From Rhodospirillales bacterium (GTDB lineage Bacteria; Pseudomonadota; Alphaproteobacteria; JAJFIK01), in assembly GCA_021775005.1 (NCBI GenBank), contig JAJFIK010000087.1:19126-83125 (forward strand): a stretch of DNA of 64,000 nt, written 5' to 3'. Within the stretch, counting starts at the first letter, position 1. Each line of letters starts with the position of its first letter. Below the pieces are notes generated by a model. The model saw nothing but the letters and a program-made list of their open reading frames with translations. It ran no database searches and had not been told where the DNA came from. Below are positions 48,527-55,937 of the stretch, piece by piece. The translations under genes were made by a program, and so were the position numbers.

Positions 48527-50740
48527 TTATGCGCTTGCGGCGGCGCTCCCGTCATCTTCGTCGCCGCTCTTCAAGATGCGGTTTAGCATGGCAAGAAGCT
48601 CATCCGCTACAAAGGGTTTTGGCAAAAACTCACTCATCCCTGCATTACGGCAGGCATCACGGTCTTCATCCATGACATTGGCTGTAAGGGCGACAATGGG
48701 AACATTGCGCGCCGGGCCTTCCAGGGCGCGAATTTTAACCGTTGCCTGCAAGCCGTCCACTTCAGGCATTTGCATGTCCATAAGCACCACATCAAATGTG
48801 ATTTGGATCATGGCCTCAATCGCTTCGCGGCCATTGACCACCCGGTGCACTTTGTAACCGTGCTTTGTAAGAATGGCGGTGGCCAACATGGCGTTGATGT
48901 CATTATCTTCGGCCAGCAGCACGCGGGCGCCTGAGGCATTACCATTCGACGCAGATATGGCGGGCGCTCGGCGAGGGGTTGAAGTATGCGCCGCTGAAGC
49001 ACTGCCCCATTCCGCATCAACACCGGGATTGAGCAATCGTTGCAGCGTTGCCTGCCGTACAGGCTTGACCAGAAACGCATCAAACCCACTGGCGAGGAAA
49101 TGGTCGAGCCGCTTGCGTTGTTCCGGCGCAACGACAATCACCTTTCGGGCATCCGCCAGGGCCGGGAAATCTGCAAGCATCTCAACGGGCACATCAGGAT
49201 CGTCTGCACCCAGTGGCAAATCATAGAGCATCACGGCAAAGCGCACATCGGGCGCACGCTCCAAGGCAGCCAAAGCTGCCCCAAGACTGGCGTGGGCTTG
49301 CGGGCGATAACTCGCCGCTTCCACTTGCTCGCCCAACGCAGGAGCAATGATATGTGAATCTGACACCACCAGGATATCTGCCTCGCCGGGGGCTGGCAGC
49401 GCAGGCAGTTGCGCCGGCACAACAGTTTCAAGCTGCACCGTAAACCAAAACGTGCTGCCAGCGCCATCTGTGGTCTCAAGACCAATTTCGCCGCCCATGG
49501 CTTCGATGATGCGCTTGGAAATAGCGAGGCCCAGACCCGTGCCGCCGAATTTACGCGCCGTCGTATCGTCGCCCTGGCTAAATTCCTCAAAGATATTGGC
49601 GCGGGCACCATCGGAAATGCCAATGCCCGTATCGATCACTTCGAACTTGAGCGTCACCGGATTGAGCCCGCCCTGGAGCGAGACCCGCACCGCAACGCCG
49701 CCTTCTTCAGTGAACTTGAGCGCATTTCCCACAAGATTGAGCAGGACCTGCCGCAACCGGCCTTTGTCACCTTTGACGCGCTCAGGTACCCCCTGACGCA
49801 CTACAGCGACAATCTGCACGCCTTTTTCGTGCGCCTGCGGTGTCAGCAATTCCGTCACGCTTTCTACAGCGTTGCGAATTTCAAATTCATCAGCTTCAAG
49901 TTCAACTTTGCCCGATTCAATCTTGGAGTAGTCGAGTATGTCGTTGATGAGCGATAAAAGCGCGTCACCTGATTCCTGTACCGCATCGGCATAGGTGCGC
50001 TGCTCGTCCGTCAACTCCGTGTCACGCAACAACATAGCCATGCCCAGAATGCCGTTCATTGGCGTGCGGATTTCGTGGCTCATGGTGGCGAGAAAAGCCG
50101 ACTTGGAGCGGTTCGCGCGCTCCGCTGCATCCCGCGCGCTGGAAAGATCTGTTTCGATTTGCTTACGGTCGGTGATGTCACGACCAACGCTTTGCACTTC
50201 CACAAGGACACCTTCTGGATCACGCACAGGATAGTCATCCCAAAGGAACCAGCGCCAGCCATCGCGCGTCTCAAGGCGTTGCTCATAACGCACGCGAAAT
50301 GTGCCGGTCTCTGCCCCTGAGAACGTGCCGATCATGCCGCGGGCCGCCGTCATATCCACTGGAGGGTGATAATTCGTACCCTTTACTTTATCTGCTTCAA
50401 GCTCAAACAGATTGCAAAACGCTTCATTCACAAACGAGACCACACCATCTGCGGACTTGCGCATAATGATGTCGCCTTGGCTGTCGATGAGACCCTGAAG
50501 CCGCGATTCATTCTGCCGCAGCGCTTCCGCCAATTGCCGCTCCCGCCACCATCCAATAGCCAAACCAATAGCAAGGGACGATACAAAAAGAAGCAACCAG
50601 GTTTGAATGTTGGAGGTCGGCGCGTTTAATAGCTCACTTTGCACGGGCGCGCTATTGAACTGCAGCACCACCGTTGCCGGTATGGCGATGGCCAGAAAAA
50701 AAGATGCAATAATGCGAAAGTGCACGCCCATATCCCCCAT
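48527..50740 (-). CDS. Hybrid sensor histidine kinase (TM-PAS-HisKA-HATPase-REC)
   Basis: A 737-aa membrane kinase: two transmembrane segments (about 8-28 and 47-64), a PAS domain (80-195), the dimerisation/phosphoacceptor region with His222 in FLATMSHEIRTPMNG, an HATPase (about 320-445: NLVGNALKFTEEG, DTGIGI, FGGTGLGLAISK), a degenerate receiver-like segment (about 455-575), and an intact receiver (about 610-725) with the phospho-Asp in DVVLMDMQMPEVDG. Its periplasmic loop is short, so sensing is probably cytosolic or in-membrane. No partner regulator is adjacent. Confidence 0.92.
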   Translation of the reverse strand: MGDMGVHFRIIASFFLAIAIPATVVLQFNSAPVQSELLNAPTSNIQTWLLLFVSSLAIGLAIGWWRERQLAEALRQNESRLQGLIDSQGDIIMRKSADGVVSFVNEAFCNLFELEADKVKGTNYHPPVDMTAARGMIGTFSGAETGTFRVRYEQRLETRDGWRWFLWDDYPVRDPEGVLVEVQSVGRDITDRKQIETDLSSARDAAERANRSKSAFLATMSHEIRTPMNGILGMAMLLRDTELTDEQRTYADAVQESGDALLSLINDILDYSKIESGKVELEADEFEIRNAVESVTELLTPQAHEKGVQIVAVVRQGVPERVKGDKGRLRQVLLNLVGNALKFTEEGGVAVRVSLQGGLNPVTLKFEVIDTGIGISDGARANIFEEFSQGDDTTARKFGGTGLGLAISKRIIEAMGGEIGLETTDGAGSTFWFTVQLETVVPAQLPALPAPGEADILVVSDSHIIAPALGEQVEAASYRPQAHASLGAALAALERAPDVRFAVMLYDLPLGADDPDVPVEMLADFPALADARKVIVVAPEQRKRLDHFLASGFDAFLVKPVRQATLQRLLNPGVDAEWGSASAAHTSTPRRAPAISASNGNASGARVLLAEDNDINAMLATAILTKHGYKVHRVVNGREAIEAMIQITFDVVLMDMQMPEVDGLQATVKIRALEGPARNVPIVALTANVMDEDRDACRNAGMSEFLPKPFVADELLAMLNRILKSGDEDDGSAAASA

Positions 50741-50847
50741 AGATTTGAGCGCAGCCTAGCTGAACATGCTTAAAGATCGTTTGACGACGAAGGGCGAGTT
50801 GTGGCGGTCGCATTAAGGCGGTGGTAAGGAATTACGGACCGCAGCGC

Positions 50848-51330
50848 CTACACCGCCGCGCGCTGCCGATAGGCGAGGGCTTCGGCGACGTGGCTGCGCA
50901 AAACATCTTCCGCGCCCTGAAGATCAGCCAGGGTGCGCGCCACTTTGAGCACCCGGTGATAGCCGCGCGCGGTGAGGCGCAGTTTATCCGTGGCGTCCTT
51001 AAGGAGCGCGCGGCCCGCAACATCCGGCGCGGCAATGGCTTCCAGCAAATCCCCTTCCGCTTCGGCATTGGTGCGCAGGGGCGAGCCGTGCGCCCCATAG
51101 CGGTCACGTTGACGCCTTCGCGCCTTGGCAATGCGGGCGGCAATTTCAGCTGAGCCTTCGGCGGGCGGCGGCAAGGTGAGGTCATCAGCGCTCACCGGCG
51201 GCACATCAATGTGCAGGTCAATGCGATCAAGCAGCGGGCCTGAGAGTTTCGCTTGGTAGTCCGTGACACATCGCGGCGCACGGGAACACGCCCGCGCCGG
51301 ATCACCATAATATCCGCAGCGGCATCGGCA
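50848..51330 (-). pseudogene. comM: comM/yifB (Mg-chelatase-like ATPase) truncated at its 5' side
   Basis: The minus strand encodes only the C-terminal part of ComM. Reading from the break: CRCGYYGDPARAC, RCVTDYQAKLSGPLLDRIDLHIDVPP, then the C-terminal helical domain with RRRQRDRYG, TARGYHRVLKVARTLADL and the stop. In intact proteins this follows an AAMNP-CRCG block and about 300 residues with the Walker motifs; all of that is absent. Upstream of about 51325 the reading continues as unrelated K-K-A-T-C-R and soon meets a stop. The break marks the edge of the accessory region. ComM is a DNA helicase used in natural transformation. Confidence 0.88.
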
Positions 51331-51340
51331 CGTTGCCTTC

Positions 51341-51790
51341 TTGCCATTTCACAAAATTCGGCTGAAATCTGCCAAACCTGGAGCCTTGAAGATTTACGCC
51401 CCCGGCTTGCCGGGAAATTTGCACAAGCGCAGAGATGAGCTGGGCATATTCCAAAAACAGGCTGCAGAATTGCTCAAGGTCAACGAATGGACCTACCACA
51501 AATGGGAGACTGGAAAGGCTACTCCAAGAATTGAGATGTTTCCCCGGATATTTGCCTTCCTGGGATACGACCCATATCCAATGCCTCATGATCTGCCGGG
51601 CAAGATCAAGGCTGCCAGGAGGCGTCTGGGCCTCTCTCATGAGGCTTTCGGCGCGACCTATGGATTTGATCCGTCTTGCACCTGGCGATGGGAGCTTGGC
51701 CACACAAAACCCGCCAAGAAAACTAGTCGCCGCTTGTGTGAGGTACTCAAGGAGGTTTTTCCCTCAGACAGTGTCAAGCGCGAGTCTTGA
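51341..51790 (+). CDS. XRE-family protein with two helix-turn-helix-like units
   Basis: A reading frame of 149 codons opening at the comM breakpoint. The family-like part begins near LKIYAPGLPGNLHKRRDELG, so an in-frame TTG at 51386 is a plausible true start; it is also possible that the gene lost its 5' end. The first HTH is FQKQAAELLKVNEWTYHKWETG, a linker (MFPRIFAFLGYDPYP) follows, and the second HTH is IKAARRRLGLSHEAFGATYGFDPSCTWRWELG. Such two-HTH proteins are common in mobile regions. Function otherwise unknown. Confidence 0.72.
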   Translation: MPFHKIRLKSAKPGALKIYAPGLPGNLHKRRDELGIFQKQAAELLKVNEWTYHKWETGKATPRIEMFPRIFAFLGYDPYPMPHDLPGKIKAARRRLGLSHEAFGATYGFDPSCTWRWELGHTKPAKKTSRRLCEVLKEVFPSDSVKRES

Positions 51791-51834
51791 ATGTGGCGAG
51801 AGCTTTAGTATGCAAAGATGCAAACTCGTCGTTT

Positions 51835-52029
51835 CTACGAAGGCGGCAAATCCAAGTATCTTATCCAAGTTCTTCTAGCCTCAGAAAACCTTTCAGCGGA
51901 CAACTGCCCCCCATACTTCAATAACTCAGATTCCTGTTCAATGTGAGCAGGGCTCTTGAACCCTGGAATCACCGTGGTAATGCCGGGCGACGACAAGCAA
52001 AGTGATACTGCATAACTTGGAAGCATAAT
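51835..52029 (-). pseudogene. C-terminal remnant of an aldo/keto reductase
   Basis: About 64 codons matching the end of an aldo/keto reductase: YAVSLCLSSPGITTVIPGFKSP and AHIEQESELLKYGG, corresponding to the family pattern ending in V-I-P-G followed by NADP-binding-type SP.QI. Nothing of the barrel (catalytic Tyr, Lys) remains; the similarity ends at about 52029. It meets the dioxygenase remnant back-to-back at this same point, so a single recombination joint is likely. Confidence 0.68.
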
Positions 52030-52329
52030 TCTGACCTGTCCCCATTCATTGGGCCAGAATACACGGAAGCTTGCGCTTTTTCACACGAGCAAGGCATGAG
52101 GTGGTTGCGATTTGCGATAAGAACAGATGCCAACTCTTCGCTGGATACGCATCTTAAACAGATTGAACGCCACATTGAACGCTCGAGAGCAACGCAAGAA
52201 TTTTTGCTCAGGCCGGGGGAGCTTATCATCATTGACAACCGAAGAATGCTACACGCTCGCACACCAATAGGCAGTGAGGCACAATCTAGCCGCCTACTCC
52301 TACGCACAAAATTGCGCTCAAGGACTTGA
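52030..52329 (+). pseudogene. C-terminal remnant of a TauD/clavaminate-synthase-like dioxygenase
   Basis: The plus frame reads S-D-L-S-P-F-I-G-P-E-Y and, from 52096, MRWLRFAIRTDANSS to RPGELIIIDNRRMLHARTP and SSRLLLRTKLR. These are the C-terminal iron-binding His (in MLHAR) and the 2-oxoglutarate-binding Arg region of the Fe(II)/2-oxoglutarate dioxygenase family. The first HxD and the N-terminal half are missing, so it cannot be functional. The 5' break is at about 52030, the same joint as the aldo/keto reductase remnant. Confidence 0.65.
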
Positions 52330-52386
52330 GCGAGTATTTGCCAATCTTTGACATTCGAATTGATCAAGTTTGGCGGCTAGGTTACA

Positions 52387-52594
52387 TCAAATTCGCGAAT
52401 CCTCATTCGCTCTGTGATCTAGTTTCTGATGGCTGAGCATGAGGTTTTGGCCCGAAGAGTGTTCGTTCCAATCGATCCCTTTTTGCAGTGGGATCGAGAG
52501 AAAGTAGTAAGTCGCCACTGCAATCAAGACGATCTCAAGAGTTGTACTGAAATAGCGGCGTGGCTGTAGATTTCGGGACGATACCGAACCTACC
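52387..52594 (-). pseudogene. Possible 3' remnant of an ABC transporter permease
   Basis: About 66 open codons without a usable start, directly after the stop of the 362-aa gene. The reading contains one hydrophobic helix, STTLEIVLIAVATYYFLS followed by IPLQKGI, which recalls the last helix of amino-acid ABC permeases, and ends in a hydrophilic tail. The similarity is weak and may be chance. The rest of 52330-52386 shows nothing. Confidence 0.3.
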
Positions 52595-53683
52595 TTAACC
52601 GCTCAGGACGTTTTCTCTGACATCTCTGGTCAAATCACGGAACTCGTAGCGCTGTAAGGCCAAGTAGCGGTCAAGATTTCCGCGACAAAACTTTAGATGG
52701 GCGGCATCCACATTATCTAGTCTCGTGAAGTTGCGTGCCGCCTTAACATAGTTTCCGGAACGAAGCGAAATGTTGAACGTGTGAGCTTCACGCAATGCCC
52801 GATAAGTAACCTGAAGTGACCGATTGGATTCGCCATTGCCATCAATGTTTGAATGGCGATACATCATCGCAAGTAAGCTTTGGTGGTAGAATTTGGGATA
52901 GTACTCGCTGTCCATCACTGTCAATGCGTGATGCAGATTTGGAGATTTCCGTATTAGCTTTGATGCAAGGCTCTCAAACAATTGCACGGTTTCTTTCTCA
53001 CTTCGATCAGACGACCTGTACACAAGCATCAGCTCAAGCATCAAATCAACGTCGCAATTGAGATACGCATCATATGTGAGATGTTCCAAGGCGCAACTTA
53101 ATGCCGACGAACATGAGAACCGCGTTGTACCATAGTCGCTAACGTAAAAGAGTAGGTGCGTTAGTGAATACACCTGATCGCGTGTAAAGTTATAGAAATT
53201 GCGTTCGTAAACCATATCAATTTGTGGTGCGTATCGTTTACCCTGCAACTTGAAAAATAGGTACTTGTTCTCCTCAGTTCTGTAACTCGGCGCATCCACG
53301 GTATCGAAACCAAAGTGTTCAACTAGCTCAATTGCGAATCTTCGCTCAATCGTCACCACGCAGTGGTCTTGGAGAAGAGCAACCGCGTTCAGTAGCCAAG
53401 TCGCCAGTAGAGGATTCTGACGGGCGGCCCTAAGAGTAAATTTGTGCAGGATAATTGCTCGAATATCATTGATCAGCACGGTCGCCAATGGGTGCGCAGG
53501 TCGGGAGAAGTGTAAACAAATCAGAGCTTCCGAAAGGAACTTGAGGTCCTTTTGTAGTTCAGCGCAATGCGTTTGAAATCCCTCAATTCTTGCGAAGTCA
53601 TCGGTGCGGATCAGCGCTGAGCTGTTCGATACTGCGACATGGTCTAAATGATCGGCCCCTTGAGAAAGGTAGGTGAGTTTCAT
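52595..53683 (-). CDS. Hypothetical protein (362 aa), paired with the 78-aa peptide gene
   Basis: From ATG 53683 the protein is 362 aa; a TTG eight codons earlier is possible, and no good ribosome binding site decides between them. It has no signal peptide or membrane helix and is predicted to be helical. Segments of note are SRPAHPLATVLINDIRA, VYSLTHLLFYVSDYGTTRF (His-rich/aromatic motif) and YYPKFYHQSLLAMMYRHSN. The THLLFYVSDYG motif recalls proteins classified, from memory, as DUF6895-like, but I cannot verify this. It lies 152 bases downstream of the 78-aa gene on the same strand. Confidence 0.72.
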   Translation of the reverse strand: MKLTYLSQGADHLDHVAVSNSSALIRTDDFARIEGFQTHCAELQKDLKFLSEALICLHFSRPAHPLATVLINDIRAIILHKFTLRAARQNPLLATWLLNAVALLQDHCVVTIERRFAIELVEHFGFDTVDAPSYRTEENKYLFFKLQGKRYAPQIDMVYERNFYNFTRDQVYSLTHLLFYVSDYGTTRFSCSSALSCALEHLTYDAYLNCDVDLMLELMLVYRSSDRSEKETVQLFESLASKLIRKSPNLHHALTVMDSEYYPKFYHQSLLAMMYRHSNIDGNGESNRSLQVTYRALREAHTFNISLRSGNYVKAARNFTRLDNVDAAHLKFCRGNLDRYLALQRYEFRDLTRDVRENVLSG

Positions 53684-53835
53684 CTCCAAAACGATGGTCC
53701 GTTGCAACTCGCACGCATGGGCAAGCTATGTGGATTTTCATTGTGCAAAATCTCTGGCCGTAGACGAACCCGCATTTTCCACAAACTCAAGAGAATCAAA
53801 TGCCGTCAGTTAGCTCTAGGTTATCTTGGGCGCAA

Positions 53836-54072
53836 CTAACCTACGGATCCAGCTGATCCAGCTGATCCAGCAGGTTCGCTGTCATCCTTAAATACGAATT
53901 TGCCTTTGACGATGAATGCCCACGCATTAAGAGCATCACCGCCGTCTCCGTCGGAATCCCGCTCCAGCCTCTCAGACAGTTCAATCAAATCATCAAGTGT
54001 AGCGCGTCTATCAATGATACCTGCATCGGCTATCAACTTTAGCATGTCTCGCTCCCGTCTGCTGTTGGGCAT
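53836..54072 (-). CDS. Small 78-aa peptide with Ser/Gly/Ala-repeat C-terminus
   Basis: An exceptionally clear ribosome binding site (AAAGGAG, 8 bases before ATG 54072) shows the gene is translated. The N-terminal 45 residues are charged and helical (RRERDMLKLIADAGIIDRR, LDDLIELSERLERD), then GDALNAWAFIVKGKFVFKD, and the tail PAGSAGSAGSVG is encoded by 9-bp DNA repeats. A helical leader-like part plus a short repetitive tail is the shape of a peptide precursor, but no known RiPP leader was recognised, so a small regulator is equally possible. It is followed by the 362-aa gene. Confidence 0.72.
   Translation of the reverse strand: MPNSRRERDMLKLIADAGIIDRRATLDDLIELSERLERDSDGDGGDALNAWAFIVKGKFVFKDDSEPAGSAGSAGSVG
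53845..53873 (-). repeat. 9-bp tandem repeat in the 3' end of the 78-aa gene
   Basis: About three copies of a 9-base unit (plus strand GATCCAGCT) encode the Ala-Gly-Ser units at the peptide C-terminus. Unit loss or gain would keep the frame. Confidence 0.75.
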
Positions 54073-54595
54073 AATTCAATCTCCTTTTGCAGTGTTCTAT
54101 GGATACACGCACGTTAGGGTATACAAGAAGCTATTTCAAGTGGCATAACCTCCGCGAAAAGCAACTTAACGGTGAATTGCCATCTGTTGGCACAAATCCT
54201 TCGCCCTGTGCCTCCTCGTTTTTGGACAGCGCCACATGCTCTGCCCGCGAAAATCAGCGAGGAGTGCCGGGCCAGAAACGGGTCGCACCCCAGAAGGACG
54301 TAGCAGAAACGCTCAAACTTACGGCCTGAAGCTCCTATCGGGGTCCTGCGCGGATGTTCAGAGAGAAGAGGAGCCTGTCCGCGTCAAGGGCCGCCAGAAG
54401 GCACCATTGTGCACTCTTGTGAGGCACCTGCGAGGAAGTATGGTTTGACTAATCGCGCACCTGAAATCGCACTTGCGGGTTTTCACACCGCTTGATCGAT
54501 GCGGCATCAAGCTGCAAGCGATCTTGGCTCAAACCCTTTGATTTGCGAGCTGACACAACCCAGAATGGGTATATTTCTAGTCCGGGGAGATCAGA
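54073..54595. other. Intergenic region between the 78-aa gene and the XRE gene
   Basis: This 523-base gap holds the divergent upstream regions of the 78-aa gene (minus) and the XRE regulator (plus). I see no convincing gene: the open frames here lack a ribosome binding site and family similarity. A TATATT box just upstream of the XRE gene could be a -10 element. No tRNA or repeat was found. Confidence 0.5.
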
Positions 54596-54988
54596 ATGAC
54601 TAGCAAGAGCGCGAAGGCCCAACAGCGGCAAAACTCCGAGGTCATCGGAGCCAATCTGCGGCGCATACGAACAATGGCAGGGCTTTCCCAGGAGCGGCTC
54701 GGCGAGCTCCTTGGCGTAACGTTCCAGCAGGTTCAGAAATATGAAAAGGGATCAAATCGCATTAGCGCGCCCGTGCTGGTCGAACTCTCAGCCATTCTCA
54801 GTGTTGATATCCAAGATTTTTTCGCGGGATGCTCTTCAACTTCTCGGAAGGTTCGGGGCGTAAAGGCAAACCCAGTTCCAGACGCAACGCCAAGGACAAT
54901 AGAGTTAGCAGTGCGACTGAATGCGCTGCCGCGCGGAAATGCACGCGAAGGACTGTTCAAGCTCATCGATGCCATCGCGGCAACGTGA
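54596..54988 (+). CDS. XRE-family regulator resembling the metK-linked regulator
   Basis: A 130-aa protein with an N-terminal HTH (about 18-75): GANLRRIRTMAGLSQERLGELLGVTFQQVQKYEKGSNRISAPVLVELSAIL in the genome (quoted in parts), DFFAG, and a C-terminal helical region with ELAVRLNALPRGNAREGLFKLIDAI. GGGGAGA precedes the ATG. The core motif TFQQVQKYEKG(S/T)NRI is shared with the regulator at 17331-17750. It is divergent from the 78-aa gene and convergent with the small secreted protein gene. Confidence 0.88.
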   Translation: MTSKSAKAQQRQNSEVIGANLRRIRTMAGLSQERLGELLGVTFQQVQKYEKGSNRISAPVLVELSAILSVDIQDFFAGCSSTSRKVRGVKANPVPDATPRTIELAVRLNALPRGNAREGLFKLIDAIAAT

Positions 54989-55002
54989 GATAAACCAACA
55001 GG

Positions 55003-55299
55003 TTACTGATGGCGCACACGCCATCTTTGGACTTGGGTGTCTGATACGTCACTTGGATAGCACATAGGCGAAGCTCCCCCAGGCCGCGAATAGGCGCTTC
55101 TCCCTCCACACCAGCGCCCTGCGCGATCTCGGTTATAGGGACAGGGACAAGAGCCGGAGTAGTTGGCACGCGACTCCTGCACGATCTGAGCTCGCACTTC
55201 TTCATCAGACATTTGTGCGCTTGGTGTCTGCGCGAATGTGGACGGTATAATCACAAACACCAGTGCGACAGCGAGTGTAAAACGATAGATAGTTTTCAT
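55003..55299 (-). CDS. Small secreted Cys-rich protein (SCPCPYN...RSAYSRPGG type)
   Basis: From ATG 55299 (AGGAGAATG upstream; the Met two codons earlier is too close to it) the protein is 98 aa. A signal peptide (FTLAVALVFVIIPSTFA, cleavage after FAQ) precedes the mature part with GSCPCPYNRDRAGR-WCGGRSAYSRPGG-ASPMCYPSDV. I recognise the CPCPYN/RSAYSRPGG block as recurrent in small exported proteobacterial proteins, often near nucleases, but know no function. It is the last gene of the nuclease cassette. Confidence 0.75.
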   Translation of the reverse strand: MKTIYRFTLAVALVFVIIPSTFAQTPSAQMSDEEVRAQIVQESRANYSGSCPCPYNRDRAGRWCGGRSAYSRPGGASPMCYPSDVSDTQVQRWRVRHQ

Positions 55300-55317
55300 A
55301 GTCATTCTCCTATGACG

Positions 55318-55923
55318 TTAATCAACAAGCTCGCCGATTTTCGAGATGATCTTGTGAATACCGCTGGCACCACCACCGATGAGCGCCGCAGTAACGATGA
55401 TGTCGGCAAACTGAAGCGTCATCGATTGGATGTTCGCGAGCGAATCGAACTGCACGTCCAAGAGAGGGCTCAAAGCGCGGACGCCCGCGAGGGAAATTAC
55501 TGTTGCAACAACCAACGAAAGTCCCAGCGTCATAGCCTTTGTGTGACTTCTGAAGGTTCTGAGTTTGTCTTCAAGTTTCGCTATCTTGTCGATCTCGGCC
55601 ATCCGAGTGCTTGACTCTTCAGTCCCTTCAGCAACTGAGCGCAACCAGTCAATTTCTTGCTGCATAGCTTCTCGCTGCATCTTTCTTGTGTTCGAGAATA
55701 TGACTTCATTCGCGCGCTCAGCGAATAGCGCCACCAACAACAGGCCCGTCAGGACTTGCAACGCCACAGCAGGTGTGTCTGGAACAAAACTAATGGCGTC
55801 CGGGGTGGAGAAGTTTAAGACAAGCAAGACCACCAACACCAAAATGACGAGGATTGCCCAATAGAGCCCGGTAGACACTGCGGCTGATCTGCTGCTTGGG
55901 CTACTCGATGTATCTGTCGTCAT
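55318..55923 (-). CDS. Membrane protein with coiled-coil segment
   Basis: A 201-aa protein with two N-terminal helices (about 18-40 and 52-68), a central charged coiled-coil (about 70-125: ERANEVIFSNTRKMQREAMQQEIDWL and KIAKLEDKLRTFRSH, quoted in parts), and two more hydrophobic segments (about 130-148 and 168-190). GGAGAGA precedes the ATG. Unknown family. It lies 14 bases after the nuclease gene and 18 before the Cys-rich gene, in one transcript. Confidence 0.75.
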   Translation of the reverse strand: MTTDTSSSPSSRSAAVSTGLYWAILVILVLVVLLVLNFSTPDAISFVPDTPAVALQVLTGLLLVALFAERANEVIFSNTRKMQREAMQQEIDWLRSVAEGTEESSTRMAEIDKIAKLEDKLRTFRSHTKAMTLGLSLVVATVISLAGVRALSPLLDVQFDSLANIQSMTLQFADIIVTAALIGGGASGIHKIISKIGELVD

Positions 55924-55937
55924 GGCTATCTCTCCAA

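Noticed and set aside
51341..51345. Tn7-like element end at the comM break
   Set aside because: I looked for a TGT...ACA type terminal repeat at the junction and saw none, and no tnsA/tnsB-like gene lies in the window.
54236..54448. 70-codon frame in the intergenic region
   Set aside because: Basic, low-information product, no ribosome binding site and no similarity that I can see.
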